From Streptomyces sp. NRRL S-87 (GTDB lineage: Bacteria > Actinomycetota > Actinomycetes > Streptomycetales > Streptomycetaceae): a DNA stretch of 64,000 bases. Shown here one piece after another: positions 42,600 to 51,097 of this stretch (the first letter of the stretch is position 1; every line of letters begins with the position of its first letter). The notes below the pieces were generated by a model. That model was given only the letters and a program-made list of their open reading frames with translations. It searched no databases and was not told where the DNA came from. Location of the stretch: contig NZ_JOGB01000019.1 of assembly GCF_000719335.1 (NCBI RefSeq), positions 62,001 to 126,000 on the forward strand, given 5' to 3'. A program made the translations under genes and the position numbers.

Positions 42600-42646
42600 C
42601 CCTTCCCTGTGGATCCCCGGGGGCCCCGGGCATCCACAGGGAAGGG
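42600..42646. promoter_or_regulatory. Large near-perfect inverted repeat before tmk
   Basis: 23-bp arms (42600-42622 and 42624-42646) with one mismatch around a single base. It contains oppositely oriented ATCCACA blocks. It ends 21 bp before the tmk -10 box and so overlaps the -35 position. Confidence 0.55.
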
Positions 42647-42667
42647 CGGACAGCCGAGTGCAGCGGA

Positions 42668-42673
42668 TAGGCT
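42668..42673 (+). promoter_or_regulatory. Leaderless -10 box for tmk
   Basis: TAGGCT ends 6 bases before the ATG at 42680. Confidence 0.6.
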
Positions 42674-42679
42674 GGGCGG

Positions 42680-45600
42680 ATGACGCGAACCGAGCAGCCA
42701 ACGGTCGTGCCCGCCTACGACGAAGCCCTCGCCGCCGACTCCCGCGAGCGCGCGGTGCGCTCCCTGCTGCGCACTCCGCCGCTGCGCCGGCTCTGGAGCG
42801 CGCAGCTGGTCAGCGGTATCGGCGACGCCCTCGCGCTGCTGGTGCTCGTCCTGCTCGCCTTCCAGGCGGCCGTCATGGAGGACTCCTTCGGCGGCGGCTA
42901 CCGGGGAGCGGCCCTCGCGGTCGCCGCGGTGTTCGGCGTACGGATCTTCGCCACCCTGCTCTTCGGCGCCGCGCTGCTGGGCCCGCTCGCCAAGCTGACC
43001 GCCCCCGGCGGCCGGCTCGACCGCCGTTGGACCATGATCGGGGCCGACGGCCTGCGGATCGCACTGTTCGTCGTCGCCCCGCTGTGGCGGGTCTGGGCCC
43101 CGAACCAGGCCCTGACGGTCCTGCTGGCCACGGTCTTCGTCGCGGGGCTGGCCGAGCGCCTGTGGACGCTGGCCAAGGAGAGCGCCGCCCCGGCGCTGCT
43201 GCCGGCCCCGCCGCCGGAGGGCGCGACCGTGCGGCCGCTGCCCGACCACCTCGACGCCCTGCGCCGGCTCTCGCTGCGCACGAGCTTCGTGTGCCTGCCC
43301 GTCGCCGCCGCCGCGCTGGTCGTGGCCGGCCTGGTCGGCCGGGCCCTCGGGGTCGGGGTGCAGTGGTTCGCGGACAACCCCGCCGCCCTCGGCTCGTACG
43401 TCGCGGCCGGCCTGTTCGCCGCGTCCGTCTCGCTGCTCGTACCGCTGGTCCTGCCCGTCGTGAAGACCCCGCGCCCGCGCTCCCCGCTGGAGGGGCTGCG
43501 CCCGCCGACGTTCGCGGAACGCCCGGAGAAGGGCCGGACCGGCGCGATCCCGCTGCTCGTGCTGGCCAGTGCCGCCGTCGCCGGTGCCGTCTCGTGCGCC
43601 GTCGCGCTCGCCGTGCTGCACTCCGACGACCTCGGCGGGGGCACCGCCGCCTACGCGCTCCAGGTGCTCGCCCTGACCGGCGGCACCGTCGTCGGCATCC
43701 GGGCCAGCCAGACCGGCCGGGTGCTGGCCACCCTGTCGCGGCGCCGCCTGCTGGCGCTGGCGATAGCGCTGACCGGCTTCGCGCTGCTGGTGATGGGCCT
43801 GGTCGCGGACACCGCCACCGTCTTCTTCCTGGCGCTGTGCGCCGGCACGGGCGCGGGCGTGGCGGCGAACACCGGCCACATCCTGCTCGACCAGGAGACC
43901 GAGGAGTTCCGGCGCGGCCGCGTCACCGCCCACCTGCACGCCGTCGTACGGATCGCCGTGGCCCTCGGGGCGCTCGGCGCCCCCCTCTTCGCCGCGGCCA
44001 TAGGGCCGCACCGGCTGGGCGGCGGCTCCTTCGTGTTCGCGCACGGCGGTGCCGCCTTCGGCCTGATGCTGGTCGGTGCGCTGCTGCTGCCGGTCGCGGT
44101 GATCGTGCTGACCCGGGTCGACGACCGGTCGGGCGTGCCGCTGCGGCGGGACGTCAAGGAGGCCCTGCTGGGCGGTGAGCCGGCCCAGGCGCCGTCCGGC
44201 AGCGGCTTCTTCATCGCCCTGGAGGGCGGCGACGGGGCCGGCAAGTCCACCCAGGTGCAGGCGCTGACGGAGTGGATCCGCAGCAAGGGCCACGAGGTGG
44301 TCGTCACGCGCGAGCCGGGCGCCACGCCGGTCGGCAAGCGGCTGCGCTCGATCCTGCTGGACGTGTCGTCCGCCGGGCTCTCGCACCGGGCCGAGGCGCT
44401 GATGTACGCGGCCGACCGGGCCGAGCACGTGGACACGGTGGTCCGCCCGGCGCTGGAGCGCGGCGCGGTGGTCATCACGGACCGCTACATCGACTCCTCG
44501 GTGGCCTACCAGGGCGCCGGCCGGGACCTGTCCCCGGTGGAGATCGCGCGGATCTCGCGCTGGGCGACCGGCGGCCTGGTCCCGAACCTGACCGTGCTGC
44601 TCGACGTCTCCCCGCAGACCGCGCGTGAGCGCTTCACGGAGGCGCCGGACCGGCTGGAGTCGGAGCCGGAGGAGTTCCACCAGCGGGTACGGGCCGGCTT
44701 CCTGACCCTCGCCGCGGCGGATCCCGGGCGCTACCTCGTCGTGGACGCGGGCCAGGACCCGGAGTCCGTGACCACGGTCGTACGGCACCGGCTGGACCGG
44801 ATGCTGCCGCTGTCGGAAGCGGAGATCCAGGCGCGGGAGGAGGCCCGCCGGGCGGCCGAGGAGGCCAGGAAGGCCGCCGAGGAGGCCGCGCGCAAGGCCG
44901 CCGAGGAAGAGGCGCGCAGGGCCGCGGAGGAAGAGGCCGCCCGCAAGGCCGCGGAGGCGGAGGCGGCGCGGAAGGCCGCCGAGGAGGCTGCCGCGCGCAA
45001 GGCTGCCGAGGAGGCCGAGAAGGCACGGCTGGCCGCTGAGGCCGCGGCCGCCGCGGAGGCCGCCCGCAAGATCGCCGCTGAGGAGGCGGCCCGTCGGGCC
45101 GCGGAGGCGGAGGCCGCCCGTCGGGCGGCGGAGGCCGAGGCGCGCCGGGTCGCCGCCGAGGAGCAGGCCCGCCGCGAGGCGGAGGAGAAGGCCCGTGCGG
45201 CCGAGGCCGAGCGGCTGCGGCGGCAGGCCGAGGAGGAGGCCCGGCTGCGGGCCGAGGCCGAGGAGCGGCGTCGGGAGAAGCAGCGGCGCGCGGAGGAGGC
45301 CCTGCTGGCGGCCGAGGAGGCCCGCCGGCAGGCGGAGGCGGCCGCGGCGGCGGTGGCTGCGGCTTCGGCTGCGGCTTCGGACGCGGCTTCGGCCGGGGCG
45401 GTGCGGGATTCCGGTGCGGTGCGGGATTCGGGTGCGGTGCGGGATTCGGGTGGGGTGTCCGCCGCGAGGAAGGTCCCGCTGCGGAAGGAGCCGGTGGAGC
45501 CCTCCGAGGCGGTCACGGTCGAGACGCCCGTCGTCGGCTCGGAAGAGGTCACCCAGACCGTTCCGGCCCCGCAGGAGCTCGGAGCCCGGCCCGACGCGGC

Positions 45601-46054
45601 GGAGACCGCGGTGCTGCCGCCGGTGCGGGACGACCGGGACGCGGCGGAGACCGCGGTGGCGGAGACCGCGGTGCTCCCGCCGGTGCGGGACGACCGCGAC
45701 GTGGCGGAGACCGCGGTGCTCCCGCCGGTGCGGGACGACCGCGACGTGGCCGAGACGGCCAAGCTGCCGCCCGTGCGGGAGGACCGCTGGGCGACCGGCG
45801 GGTCGGCGGAGGCCCCCGTGGACCGGGTGCCGCCGGGCATCTTCCGTGACGAGGCCCCGGCGGCTGGCGGGAACGACCGTACGGCGGAGCTGCCGGTTCC
45901 GGACGCTTCCGGGCGGGCCGGCCGGCCGCGGCCGGCGTGGGCGGAGGAGACTCCGCTGGACGACCTGCCGACGCTGGCCGACGAGCTGCTCGGGCCGCGT
46001 GGGGCCGGAGACGAGGGGGACGACCCGGAGGGCGGGCGGGGTCGGCGCCGCTGA
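42680..46054 (+). CDS. tmk: Thymidylate kinase fused to MFS-like membrane domain and coiled-coil tail
   Basis: A 1124-residue fusion. Residues 25-490 form about 12 membrane segments resembling a major-facilitator permease. Residues 510-705 are a dTMP kinase: P-loop GGDGAGKST (516-524), TREPGATPVG and DRYIDSSVAYQGAGR, the DR(Y/H) motif. Residues 715-900 are an Ala/Glu/Arg coiled coil built from AAEE-type repeats. The last 220 residues are disordered with GAVRDS and ETAVLPPVRDDRD repeats. Normal bacterial kinases have about 210 residues. The transporter half lacks obvious substrate motifs, so it may act only as a membrane anchor. S. coelicolor SCO3542 has the same layout. Confidence 0.93.
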   Translation: MTRTEQPTVVPAYDEALAADSRERAVRSLLRTPPLRRLWSAQLVSGIGDALALLVLVLLAFQAAVMEDSFGGGYRGAALAVAAVFGVRIFATLLFGAALLGPLAKLTAPGGRLDRRWTMIGADGLRIALFVVAPLWRVWAPNQALTVLLATVFVAGLAERLWTLAKESAAPALLPAPPPEGATVRPLPDHLDALRRLSLRTSFVCLPVAAAALVVAGLVGRALGVGVQWFADNPAALGSYVAAGLFAASVSLLVPLVLPVVKTPRPRSPLEGLRPPTFAERPEKGRTGAIPLLVLASAAVAGAVSCAVALAVLHSDDLGGGTAAYALQVLALTGGTVVGIRASQTGRVLATLSRRRLLALAIALTGFALLVMGLVADTATVFFLALCAGTGAGVAANTGHILLDQETEEFRRGRVTAHLHAVVRIAVALGALGAPLFAAAIGPHRLGGGSFVFAHGGAAFGLMLVGALLLPVAVIVLTRVDDRSGVPLRRDVKEALLGGEPAQAPSGSGFFIALEGGDGAGKSTQVQALTEWIRSKGHEVVVTREPGATPVGKRLRSILLDVSSAGLSHRAEALMYAADRAEHVDTVVRPALERGAVVITDRYIDSSVAYQGAGRDLSPVEIARISRWATGGLVPNLTVLLDVSPQTARERFTEAPDRLESEPEEFHQRVRAGFLTLAAADPGRYLVVDAGQDPESVTTVVRHRLDRMLPLSEAEIQAREEARRAAEEARKAAEEAARKAAEEEARRAAEEEAARKAAEAEAARKAAEEAAARKAAEEAEKARLAAEAAAAAEAARKIAAEEAARRAAEAEAARRAAEAEARRVAAEEQARREAEEKARAAEAERLRRQAEEEARLRAEAEERRREKQRRAEEALLAAEEARRQAEAAAAAVAAASAAASDAASAGAVRDSGAVRDSGAVRDSGGVSAARKVPLRKEPVEPSEAVTVETPVVGSEEVTQTVPAPQELGARPDAAETAVLPPVRDDRDAAETAVAETAVLPPVRDDRDVAETAVLPPVRDDRDVAETAKLPPVREDRWATGGSAEAPVDRVPPGIFRDEAPAAGGNDRTAELPVPDASGRAGRPRPAWAEETPLDDLPTLADELLGPRGAGDEGDDPEGGRGRRR
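45395..45448 (+). repeat. 18-bp tandem repeat in tmk (three copies)
   Basis: Three near-identical 18-bp units encode GAVRDS three times in the disordered tail. Confidence 0.75.
45602..45796 (+). repeat. 45-bp tandem repeat in tmk (four copies)
   Basis: Four units of 15 residues (ETAVLPPVRDDRDVA) with an extra ETAVA after the first and a diverged last unit. Copy number probably varies between strains. Confidence 0.75.
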
Positions 46055-46533
46055 GGCTCTCGGGGGTTTGATCGCCCCTCCCCGCCCCTTCCCGCAACCG
46101 TGGTTTGCGACCACGGACGCCGCTCCCCGGGGCTCCGCCCCGGTCCCGGGCCGGGCGCTGCGCGCCGGCCCTCCTGGGGCTCCGCCCCAGACCCCGCGCC
46201 TCACTGGGCTTCGGACGTCGGTGAGGTTGGGTCGTGGTCCTGGGCTTCGGACGTCGGTGAGGTTGGGTCGTGGTCCTGGGCTTCGGACGTCGGTGAGGCC
46301 GGGTCGTGGTCCTGGGCTTCGGACGCCGGCGAGGTCGGGTGGGGGGCCCTTGAGCGTGGGCTGTCGGCGGGGCTGGAGGGGCGACCTCGTGGGCGGGTGA
46401 TCCCGAGTCTCGAACACCGGCGGAGCTGGACGTACTGCGGGGTGGCAGGGGGCGCCGGCGGTGGGGTGTCGGTGGGAGGGGACAGAATGGGAGGCGGCGC
46501 GGGAGGTACCGGCGCGGCAGGAAGGAGGCCCCC
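46055..46533. other. Repeat-rich gap between tmk and holB
   Basis: 479 bp without a credible gene. It has a CCGTGGT-N5-ACCACGG hairpin (46098-46116), two copies of GGGGCTCCGCCCC-type palindromic sequence around 46125-46195 (very common in Streptomyces intergenic DNA), and a 36-bp minisatellite (46205-46348). Long open frames here arise only from the repeats. Confidence 0.6.
46205..46348. repeat. 36-bp minisatellite, four units
   Basis: The unit begins TGGGCTTCGGACGTCGGTGA and is 36 bp long. Copies lie at 46205, 46241, 46277 and 46313. The first two are identical, the third has two changes and the fourth is diverged in its second half. Confidence 0.85.
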
Positions 46534-47745
46534 ATGCCCGTATGGGACGACCTCGTGGGCCAGGAACGCGTCACGGCCCAGCTCGCCGCCGCCGCGCGTG
46601 ACGCCGACGCGCTCGTGACCGCTGCCGAGGCCGGCGACCCCGCACCGCCCGCCTCGAAGATGACCCACGCCTGGCTCTTCACCGGCCCGCCCGGATCCGG
46701 GCGGGCCACCGCCGCGCGGGCCTTCGCCGCCGCCCTGCAGTGCACCAGCCCCGACCGGGCCCTCGGCGCGGAGCCCGGCTGCGGGTTCTGCGACGGTTGC
46801 CACACCACGCTCGTCGGCACCCACGCCGACGTGGAGATCGTCCGCACCGACCTGCTCTCCATCGGCGTCAAGGAGACCCGCGACCTGGTCCGCCGGGCCC
46901 AGCTCTCGCCCGCCGTCGGCCGCTGGCAGGTGATCGTCCTGGAGGACGCCGACCGGCTGACCGAGGGGGCCGGGAACGTCCTGCTCAAGGCCGTGGAGGA
47001 GCCCGCCCCGCGCACCGTGTGGCTGCTCTGCGCGCCCTCGCTGGAGGACGTGCTGCCCACCATCCGGTCCCGCTGCCGGCATCTGACGCTGAGCACCCCG
47101 TCCGTCCAGGCCGTGGCCGACGTCCTCATGCGCCGGGACGGGATCGAGCCCGACGTGGCCGCCGCCGCGGCCCGGGCCACCCAGGGCCACATCGGCCGGG
47201 CCCGCCGCCTGGCCACCGACGAGCGGGCCCGTGAGCGGCGCCGGGCGGTGCTGCGGCTGCCGATGCGGGTCGACGACGTGGGCGGCTGCCTCAAGGCCGC
47301 CCAGGAGCTGATCGACGCGGCCTCCGAGGACGCCAAGCAGGTCGCCGAGGAGATCGACGCCAAGGAGACCGAGGAACTGCGCGCCGCGCTCGGCGCCGCG
47401 GCCGGCACCGGCGGGCGGATGCCGCGCGGCACCGCCGGGGTGATGAAGGAGCTGGAGGACAGGCAGAAGCGCCGCCGCACCCGGACCCAGCGCGACAGCC
47501 TCGACAGCGCCCTCGTCGAGCTCACCGGGTTCTACCGGGACGTGCTCGCGCTCCAGCTCGGCTCGGGTGTGGCCCTGGCCAACGTGGAGCTGCGGGAGGA
47601 CCTCGACCGGGTGGCCCGCGCCGGCGGCCCGGAGCGCACGCTGCGCCGGATCGAGGCGATCATCGCCTGCCGCGACGCCCTCGACCGGAACGTGGCCCCG
47701 CTGCTGGCGGTGGAGGCGATGACGATGGCCCTGCGCGCCGGCTGA
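46534..47745 (+). CDS. holB: DNA polymerase III delta' subunit
   Basis: A 403-residue clamp-loader subunit. The P-loop reads GPPGSGRATAA, with arginine in place of the catalytic lysine; delta' is a non-hydrolysing member, so this is expected. Cysteines in CGFCDGC form the zinc module, RSRCRHL has the SRC arginine finger, and IRSRC plus the C-terminal collar helices follow. The start has GGAAGGAGG upstream. holB beside tmk is a common bacterial arrangement, and Rv3644c is the equivalent near mycobacterial topA. Confidence 0.93.
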   Translation: MPVWDDLVGQERVTAQLAAAARDADALVTAAEAGDPAPPASKMTHAWLFTGPPGSGRATAARAFAAALQCTSPDRALGAEPGCGFCDGCHTTLVGTHADVEIVRTDLLSIGVKETRDLVRRAQLSPAVGRWQVIVLEDADRLTEGAGNVLLKAVEEPAPRTVWLLCAPSLEDVLPTIRSRCRHLTLSTPSVQAVADVLMRRDGIEPDVAAAAARATQGHIGRARRLATDERARERRRAVLRLPMRVDDVGGCLKAAQELIDAASEDAKQVAEEIDAKETEELRAALGAAAGTGGRMPRGTAGVMKELEDRQKRRRTRTQRDSLDSALVELTGFYRDVLALQLGSGVALANVELREDLDRVARAGGPERTLRRIEAIIACRDALDRNVAPLLAVEAMTMALRAG

Positions 47746-47931
47746 CACCCCCGCGGGCACCCTGACCGCCCCCCCCGGCTCACACTCCGACCGACACCCC
47801 GGTCGCCACCGAGGCCCGGCCGCCGCGGGGACGCGCCGGGCCCCCTCCGCCACGCCGCGGGCGACCGTCGTCGGTTCGCCCCGCACGTCACCCGTACGGG
47901 CCGGTAAGGGACCCGTCGCGCGCCGGAAGGC

Positions 47932-47937
47932 TAGGCT
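47932..47937 (+). promoter_or_regulatory. Leaderless -10 box
   Basis: TAGGCT ends 6 bases before the ATG at 47944. Confidence 0.6.
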
Positions 47938-47943
47938 CCGGGG

Positions 47944-49527
47944 ATGGACACCAGGCGCGTGCTGCGTACCACCGGGACCCTGATCGCGGCGGCCGGACTG
48001 CTCGTCTCCGGCTGTACGGCCGGTGGCTCGGGCTCCGAGGCGGCCGCCTCCGTCCCGGCCCCGGGCCGGCTGGCCGGGCAGACGGGGGAGTCGGCCCGCC
48101 CGGAGGCGACCCCGGCCGCCCTGGCCCCGTACTACGCGCAGAAGCTCAGCTGGCGGGCCTGCGGCGCGCCCGGGTTCGAGTGCGCCACGCTCAAGGCCCC
48201 GCTGGACTACGACCGCCCCGCCTCGCAGGGCGGCAAGGACATCGCCCTCGCCGTCGCGCGCAAGAAGGCCACCGGCCCCGGCAAGCGCCTCGGCTCGCTG
48301 CTGGTCAACCCGGGCGGCCCCGGCGGCTCCGCGATCGCCTACCTCCAGGGCTACGCCGGCATCGGCTACCCCGCGGCCGTCCGGGCCCGGTACGACATGG
48401 TCGCCGTCGACCCGCGCGGCGTGGCCCGCAGCGCGCCGGTCACCTGCCTGGACGGGCCGGCGATGGACGCGTACACGCAGGTCGACCAGACCCCGGACGA
48501 CCAGGCGGAGCAGAGCAGGCTGGTGGCGGCGTTCAAGCGGTTCGCGGCCGGCTGCGAGGGGCGCTCGGGCACCGTGCTCCCGCACGTCTCCACCGTCGAG
48601 GCGGCCCGCGACATGGACCTGCTGCGCGCGGTGGTGGGCGACCGGAAGCTGAACTACGTCGGAGCCTCGTACGGCACCCTCCTGGGCGCCACGTACGCCG
48701 ACCTGTTCCCGAGCCGTGTCGGCCGCCTGGTCCTCGACGGCGCGATGGACCCCACCCGGTCGGCCCTGGAGCTCAACCGCGACCAGACGGAGGGCTTCGA
48801 GACCGCGTTCCGGTCCTTCGCGAAGGACTGCGCCAAGCACGCCGACTGCCCGCTCGGCAGCGGCGGCCCCGATGACCAGGCGCGCCGCCTGCAGGACTTC
48901 TTCAAGAAGCTCGACGCCCAGCCCGTGGCCACGGGCGAGAAGCGCACCCTCGGCGAGGCCCTCGCCACCACCGGTGTGATCGCCGCGATGTACGACGAGA
49001 GCGCGTGGCCCCAGCTGCGCGAGGCGATCGCGCAGGCGCAGAACGGCGACGGCGCGGGGCTGCTGGCCCTCGCCGACAGCTACTACGAGCGGGAGCCGGA
49101 CGGCTCGTACCAGAACCTGATGTTCGCGAACGCCGCCGTCAACTGCCTGGACCTGCCGCCCGCCTTCAGCGGGCCGCAGGCCGTGACCGCCGCCCTGCCG
49201 TCCTTCAGGAAGGCCTCGCCGACCTTCGGCCCGGGTCTGGCGTGGGCCGCGCTGAACTGCGCGTACTGGCCGGTCGAGCCCACCGGGACGCCGCGCCGGC
49301 TGGAGGCGAAGGGAGCCGCGCCGATCGTGGTCGTGGGCACGGTCCGGGACCCGGCGACCCCCTACAAGTGGGCGAAGGCGCTCGCCTCCCAGCTCGACTC
49401 CGGCACGCTCCTGACGTACGACGGCGACGGCCACACGGCGTACGGGCGCGGCAGCGACTGCATCGACACGGCGATCAACCGCTACCTTCTCGAAGGCACC
49501 CCGCCGGCCGACGGCAAACGCTGCTGA
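47944..49527 (+). CDS. Secreted tripeptidyl-aminopeptidase-like lipoprotein (SlpD/E type)
   Basis: A 527-residue alpha/beta hydrolase exported as a lipoprotein: signal 1-23, lipobox VSGC with C24. NPGGPGGSA supplies the oxyanion hole, VGASYGTLLG the nucleophile S242, VGTVRDPATP the acid, and GDGHTAYG the histidine. A C-terminal TAP domain with paired cysteines (SDCIDTAINRYLLEG and KRC) follows. It belongs to the Streptomyces mycelium-associated peptidases that cleave N-terminal di- or tripeptides. The leaderless start is supported by TAGGCT. Confidence 0.93.
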   Translation: MDTRRVLRTTGTLIAAAGLLVSGCTAGGSGSEAAASVPAPGRLAGQTGESARPEATPAALAPYYAQKLSWRACGAPGFECATLKAPLDYDRPASQGGKDIALAVARKKATGPGKRLGSLLVNPGGPGGSAIAYLQGYAGIGYPAAVRARYDMVAVDPRGVARSAPVTCLDGPAMDAYTQVDQTPDDQAEQSRLVAAFKRFAAGCEGRSGTVLPHVSTVEAARDMDLLRAVVGDRKLNYVGASYGTLLGATYADLFPSRVGRLVLDGAMDPTRSALELNRDQTEGFETAFRSFAKDCAKHADCPLGSGGPDDQARRLQDFFKKLDAQPVATGEKRTLGEALATTGVIAAMYDESAWPQLREAIAQAQNGDGAGLLALADSYYEREPDGSYQNLMFANAAVNCLDLPPAFSGPQAVTAALPSFRKASPTFGPGLAWAALNCAYWPVEPTGTPRRLEAKGAAPIVVVGTVRDPATPYKWAKALASQLDSGTLLTYDGDGHTAYGRGSDCIDTAINRYLLEGTPPADGKRC

Positions 49528-49559
49528 TGAGCTGGTGCGGGGCATCCCGAATCACCATG

Positions 49560-49565
49560 TAGACT
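49560..49565 (+). promoter_or_regulatory. -10 box for tRNA-Thr
   Basis: TAGACT about 55 bp upstream of the mature tRNA 5' end. The leader contains a CTCCC-GGGAG hairpin. Confidence 0.4.
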
Positions 49566-49620
49566 TGCCGTCGCCGCTGTAGCGCACCACTCCCTCGCGG
49601 GAGGGCTCCATCGGTGGTGT

Positions 49621-49697
49621 GCCGCCTTAGCTCAGTTGGCCAGAGCAACGCACTCGTAATGCGTAGGTCTCGGGTTCGAATCCCGAAGGCGGCTCCA
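49621..49697 (+). tRNA. tRNA-Thr (CGT anticodon)
   Basis: A 77-base cloverleaf with encoded CCA. The acceptor stem GCCGCCT pairs with AGGCGGC, the D arm has GCTC/GAGC, and the anticodon loop CTCGTAA reads ACG (Thr). The T arm is TCGGG-TTCGAAT-CCCGA. It is followed at once by a GC stem with a T-rich tail. No integrase or duplicated 3' end is nearby, so it is not occupied by an element here. Confidence 0.97.
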
Positions 49698-49699
49698 GC

Positions 49700-49736
49700 G
49701 AAACCCCAGCACGGACCTCGTCCGGGCTGGGGTTTC
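49700..49736 (+). terminator. Terminator after tRNA-Thr
   Basis: GAAACCCCAGC with its complement (11-bp stem, 15-base loop) ending in TTTC. Confidence 0.75.
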
Positions 49737-49814
49737 TTGGGTTTTCGGCGGTCTTTGCGGGTTTCTCGGTCTTCGCGGGGTGGCTGCGGGCGGCTCTGGC
49801 CCCAGGAACCGTCC

Positions 49815-49820
49815 TAGGGT
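49815..49820 (+). promoter_or_regulatory. Leaderless -10 box for GNAT gene
   Basis: TAGGGT ends 6 bases before the ATG at 49827. Confidence 0.55.
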
Positions 49821-49826
49821 GATCCG

Positions 49827-50336
49827 ATGAGCGATCACAGCAGTGGCAGCGGTCCCCTCGGTGGGCCGGAGTCGGGTCCGGGCGAGGTCGTGGTGCGGGA
49901 GGCCGGGGCGGCGGACCTGGGGGTCCTGAGCGAGCTCTTCCTCGGGTACCTCGAGTTCTACGAGGTGCCGGTAGCCGACCCCGGGCGGCCGCGGGCGTAC
50001 CTCGCCGAGCGGATGGCCAAGGGCGAGTCGATCGTGCTGCTCGCCGAGCGCCCGGACGGCACCGTCGTGGGCTTCACGCAGATCTACCCCACCTTCTCCT
50101 CCCTGGAGATGCGCCCGATCTGGGTCCTGTACGACCTGTACGTCGCCCCCGCCGGCCGCCGCACCGGCGCCGGGCGGGCCCTGCTGCGCGCCGCGCTCGA
50201 CCGGGCCCGGGCGGCCGGCGTGGCCGGGGTGCAGCTGGAGACGGCGTACGACAACCACGTCGCGCAGGGTCTTTACGAGGCGGAGGGGTTCGTCCGGGAG
50301 GAGTTCCACGTGTACTTCCACGGGCTCGGCGACTGA
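49827..50336 (+). CDS. GNAT-family acetyltransferase
   Basis: A 169-residue GCN5-type N-acetyltransferase. VLYDLYVAPAGRRTGAGRAL is motif A, whose R-x2-G-x-G/A loop grips CoA pyrophosphate. LETAYDNHVAQGLYEAEGF is motif B. The N-terminal 25 residues are Gly/Ser-rich and disordered. The leaderless start is supported by TAGGGT. The acceptor is unknown. The family is too broad to assign a substrate. Confidence 0.9.
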   Translation: MSDHSSGSGPLGGPESGPGEVVVREAGAADLGVLSELFLGYLEFYEVPVADPGRPRAYLAERMAKGESIVLLAERPDGTVVGFTQIYPTFSSLEMRPIWVLYDLYVAPAGRRTGAGRALLRAALDRARAAGVAGVQLETAYDNHVAQGLYEAEGFVREEFHVYFHGLGD

Positions 50337-50406
50337 CTCCGGGGGCGGGTGTGCGTGTGGGTGGGGAGGAGGTCGTGGCTCAACTGGGGGCGAATAAAAG
50401 AGGGGT

Positions 50407-50437
50407 GAAACATTTCGGCGGGCTCGGCGCGTCGTAG
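50407..50437 (+). promoter_or_regulatory. Candidate ECF-type promoter for the sigma factor gene
   Basis: GAAAC (50407-50411) and CGTCGTAG (from 50430), 18 bases apart, resemble the GGAAC/CGTC elements of ECF sigma factors. The position, about 50 bp before the sigma gene, suggests autoregulation. Confidence 0.3.
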
Positions 50438-50483
50438 GGAGTGAGGGCGCGCAGTCGGCGCGCGCCGGGGACGGGGGAGAAGG

Positions 50484-51002
50484 ATGGGTCGGTCCCGCAC
50501 GGACGGGTTCCGCGCGTTCGCCGCGGCGCGCACCGGGCACCTGTACCGCTCGGCCTGCCTGCTCACGAGTGGCGACACGCACCTCGCCGAGGACCTCGTG
50601 CAGGAGACCCTGGGGCGCATGTACGTGCTGTGGGGCCGCCGGATCGGGCGGATCGACAACCCTGCCGCGTACGCCCAGACCGTCCTCGTGCGCGTCTACC
50701 TCACGCACCGCCGCCGCTACTCCTCCTCCGAGCGTCCCCACGGGGAACTGCCGGGCGCGGACACCGCCGCGGCGCCGGCCGCCGATCCGGCGCTGCGGAT
50801 CACGCTGCTCGACGCGCTCGGGCGGCTCGCGCCCAAGGACCGCGCGGTGGTGGTGCTCCGCTACTGGGAGGACCGCAGCATCGAGGAGACCGCCCAGGCC
50901 ATGAATCTGAGCTCCGCCGCCGTCCGGACCCGCTGCTCCCGCGCGCTGTCCCGGCTGCGCGAGCAGCTCGGCGGGAGCCTGGGCGAGTTCGCACTGCGCT
51001 GA
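50484..51002 (+). CDS. ECF sigma factor, SigE family
   Basis: A 172-residue SigE-family (TIGR02983-like) sigma factor. Region 2 holds RTGHLYRSACLLTSGDTHLA and DLVQETLGRMYVLW. Region 4 holds LAPKDRAVVVLRYWEDRSIE and the recognition helix MNLSSAAVRTRCSRALSRLR. There is no extra C-terminal domain. The ATG follows GGGGGAGAAGG. The next gene, 95 bp downstream, encodes a single-pass membrane protein in the place of an anti-sigma factor. Confidence 0.92.
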   Translation: MGRSRTDGFRAFAAARTGHLYRSACLLTSGDTHLAEDLVQETLGRMYVLWGRRIGRIDNPAAYAQTVLVRVYLTHRRRYSSSERPHGELPGADTAAAPAADPALRITLLDALGRLAPKDRAVVVLRYWEDRSIEETAQAMNLSSAAVRTRCSRALSRLREQLGGSLGEFALR

Positions 51003-51097
51003 GGGCGAGGGGTCGGCGCCACCGCGCGCCTGCCGTACCGCCCCGCCCGTACTCCCTCACACGACGTCACCAACACGCCAGGAAGGTGTGGTTCCGC

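Noticed and set aside
42029..46417. Very long minus-strand open frame (about 1460 codons) opposite topA and tmk
   Set aside because: It is the mirror of the Ala/Glu/Lys-rich coding strands in GC-rich DNA; the translation is Leu/Gly/Arg low complexity, and the plus strand has clear domains.
46100..46618. Open frame with 12-residue repeats (SWASDVGEVGSW type)
   Set aside because: Generated by the minisatellite; the frame runs into holB out of phase, with no start signal or domain.
46201..49545. Long minus-strand open frame over holB and the aminopeptidase gene
   Set aside because: Shadow of two well-supported plus-strand genes; its repeat end derives from the 36-bp minisatellite.
49621..49697. 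tRNA-Thr as an occupied integration site
   Set aside because: No integrase, excisionase or repeated tRNA 3' end occurs in the flanking DNA.
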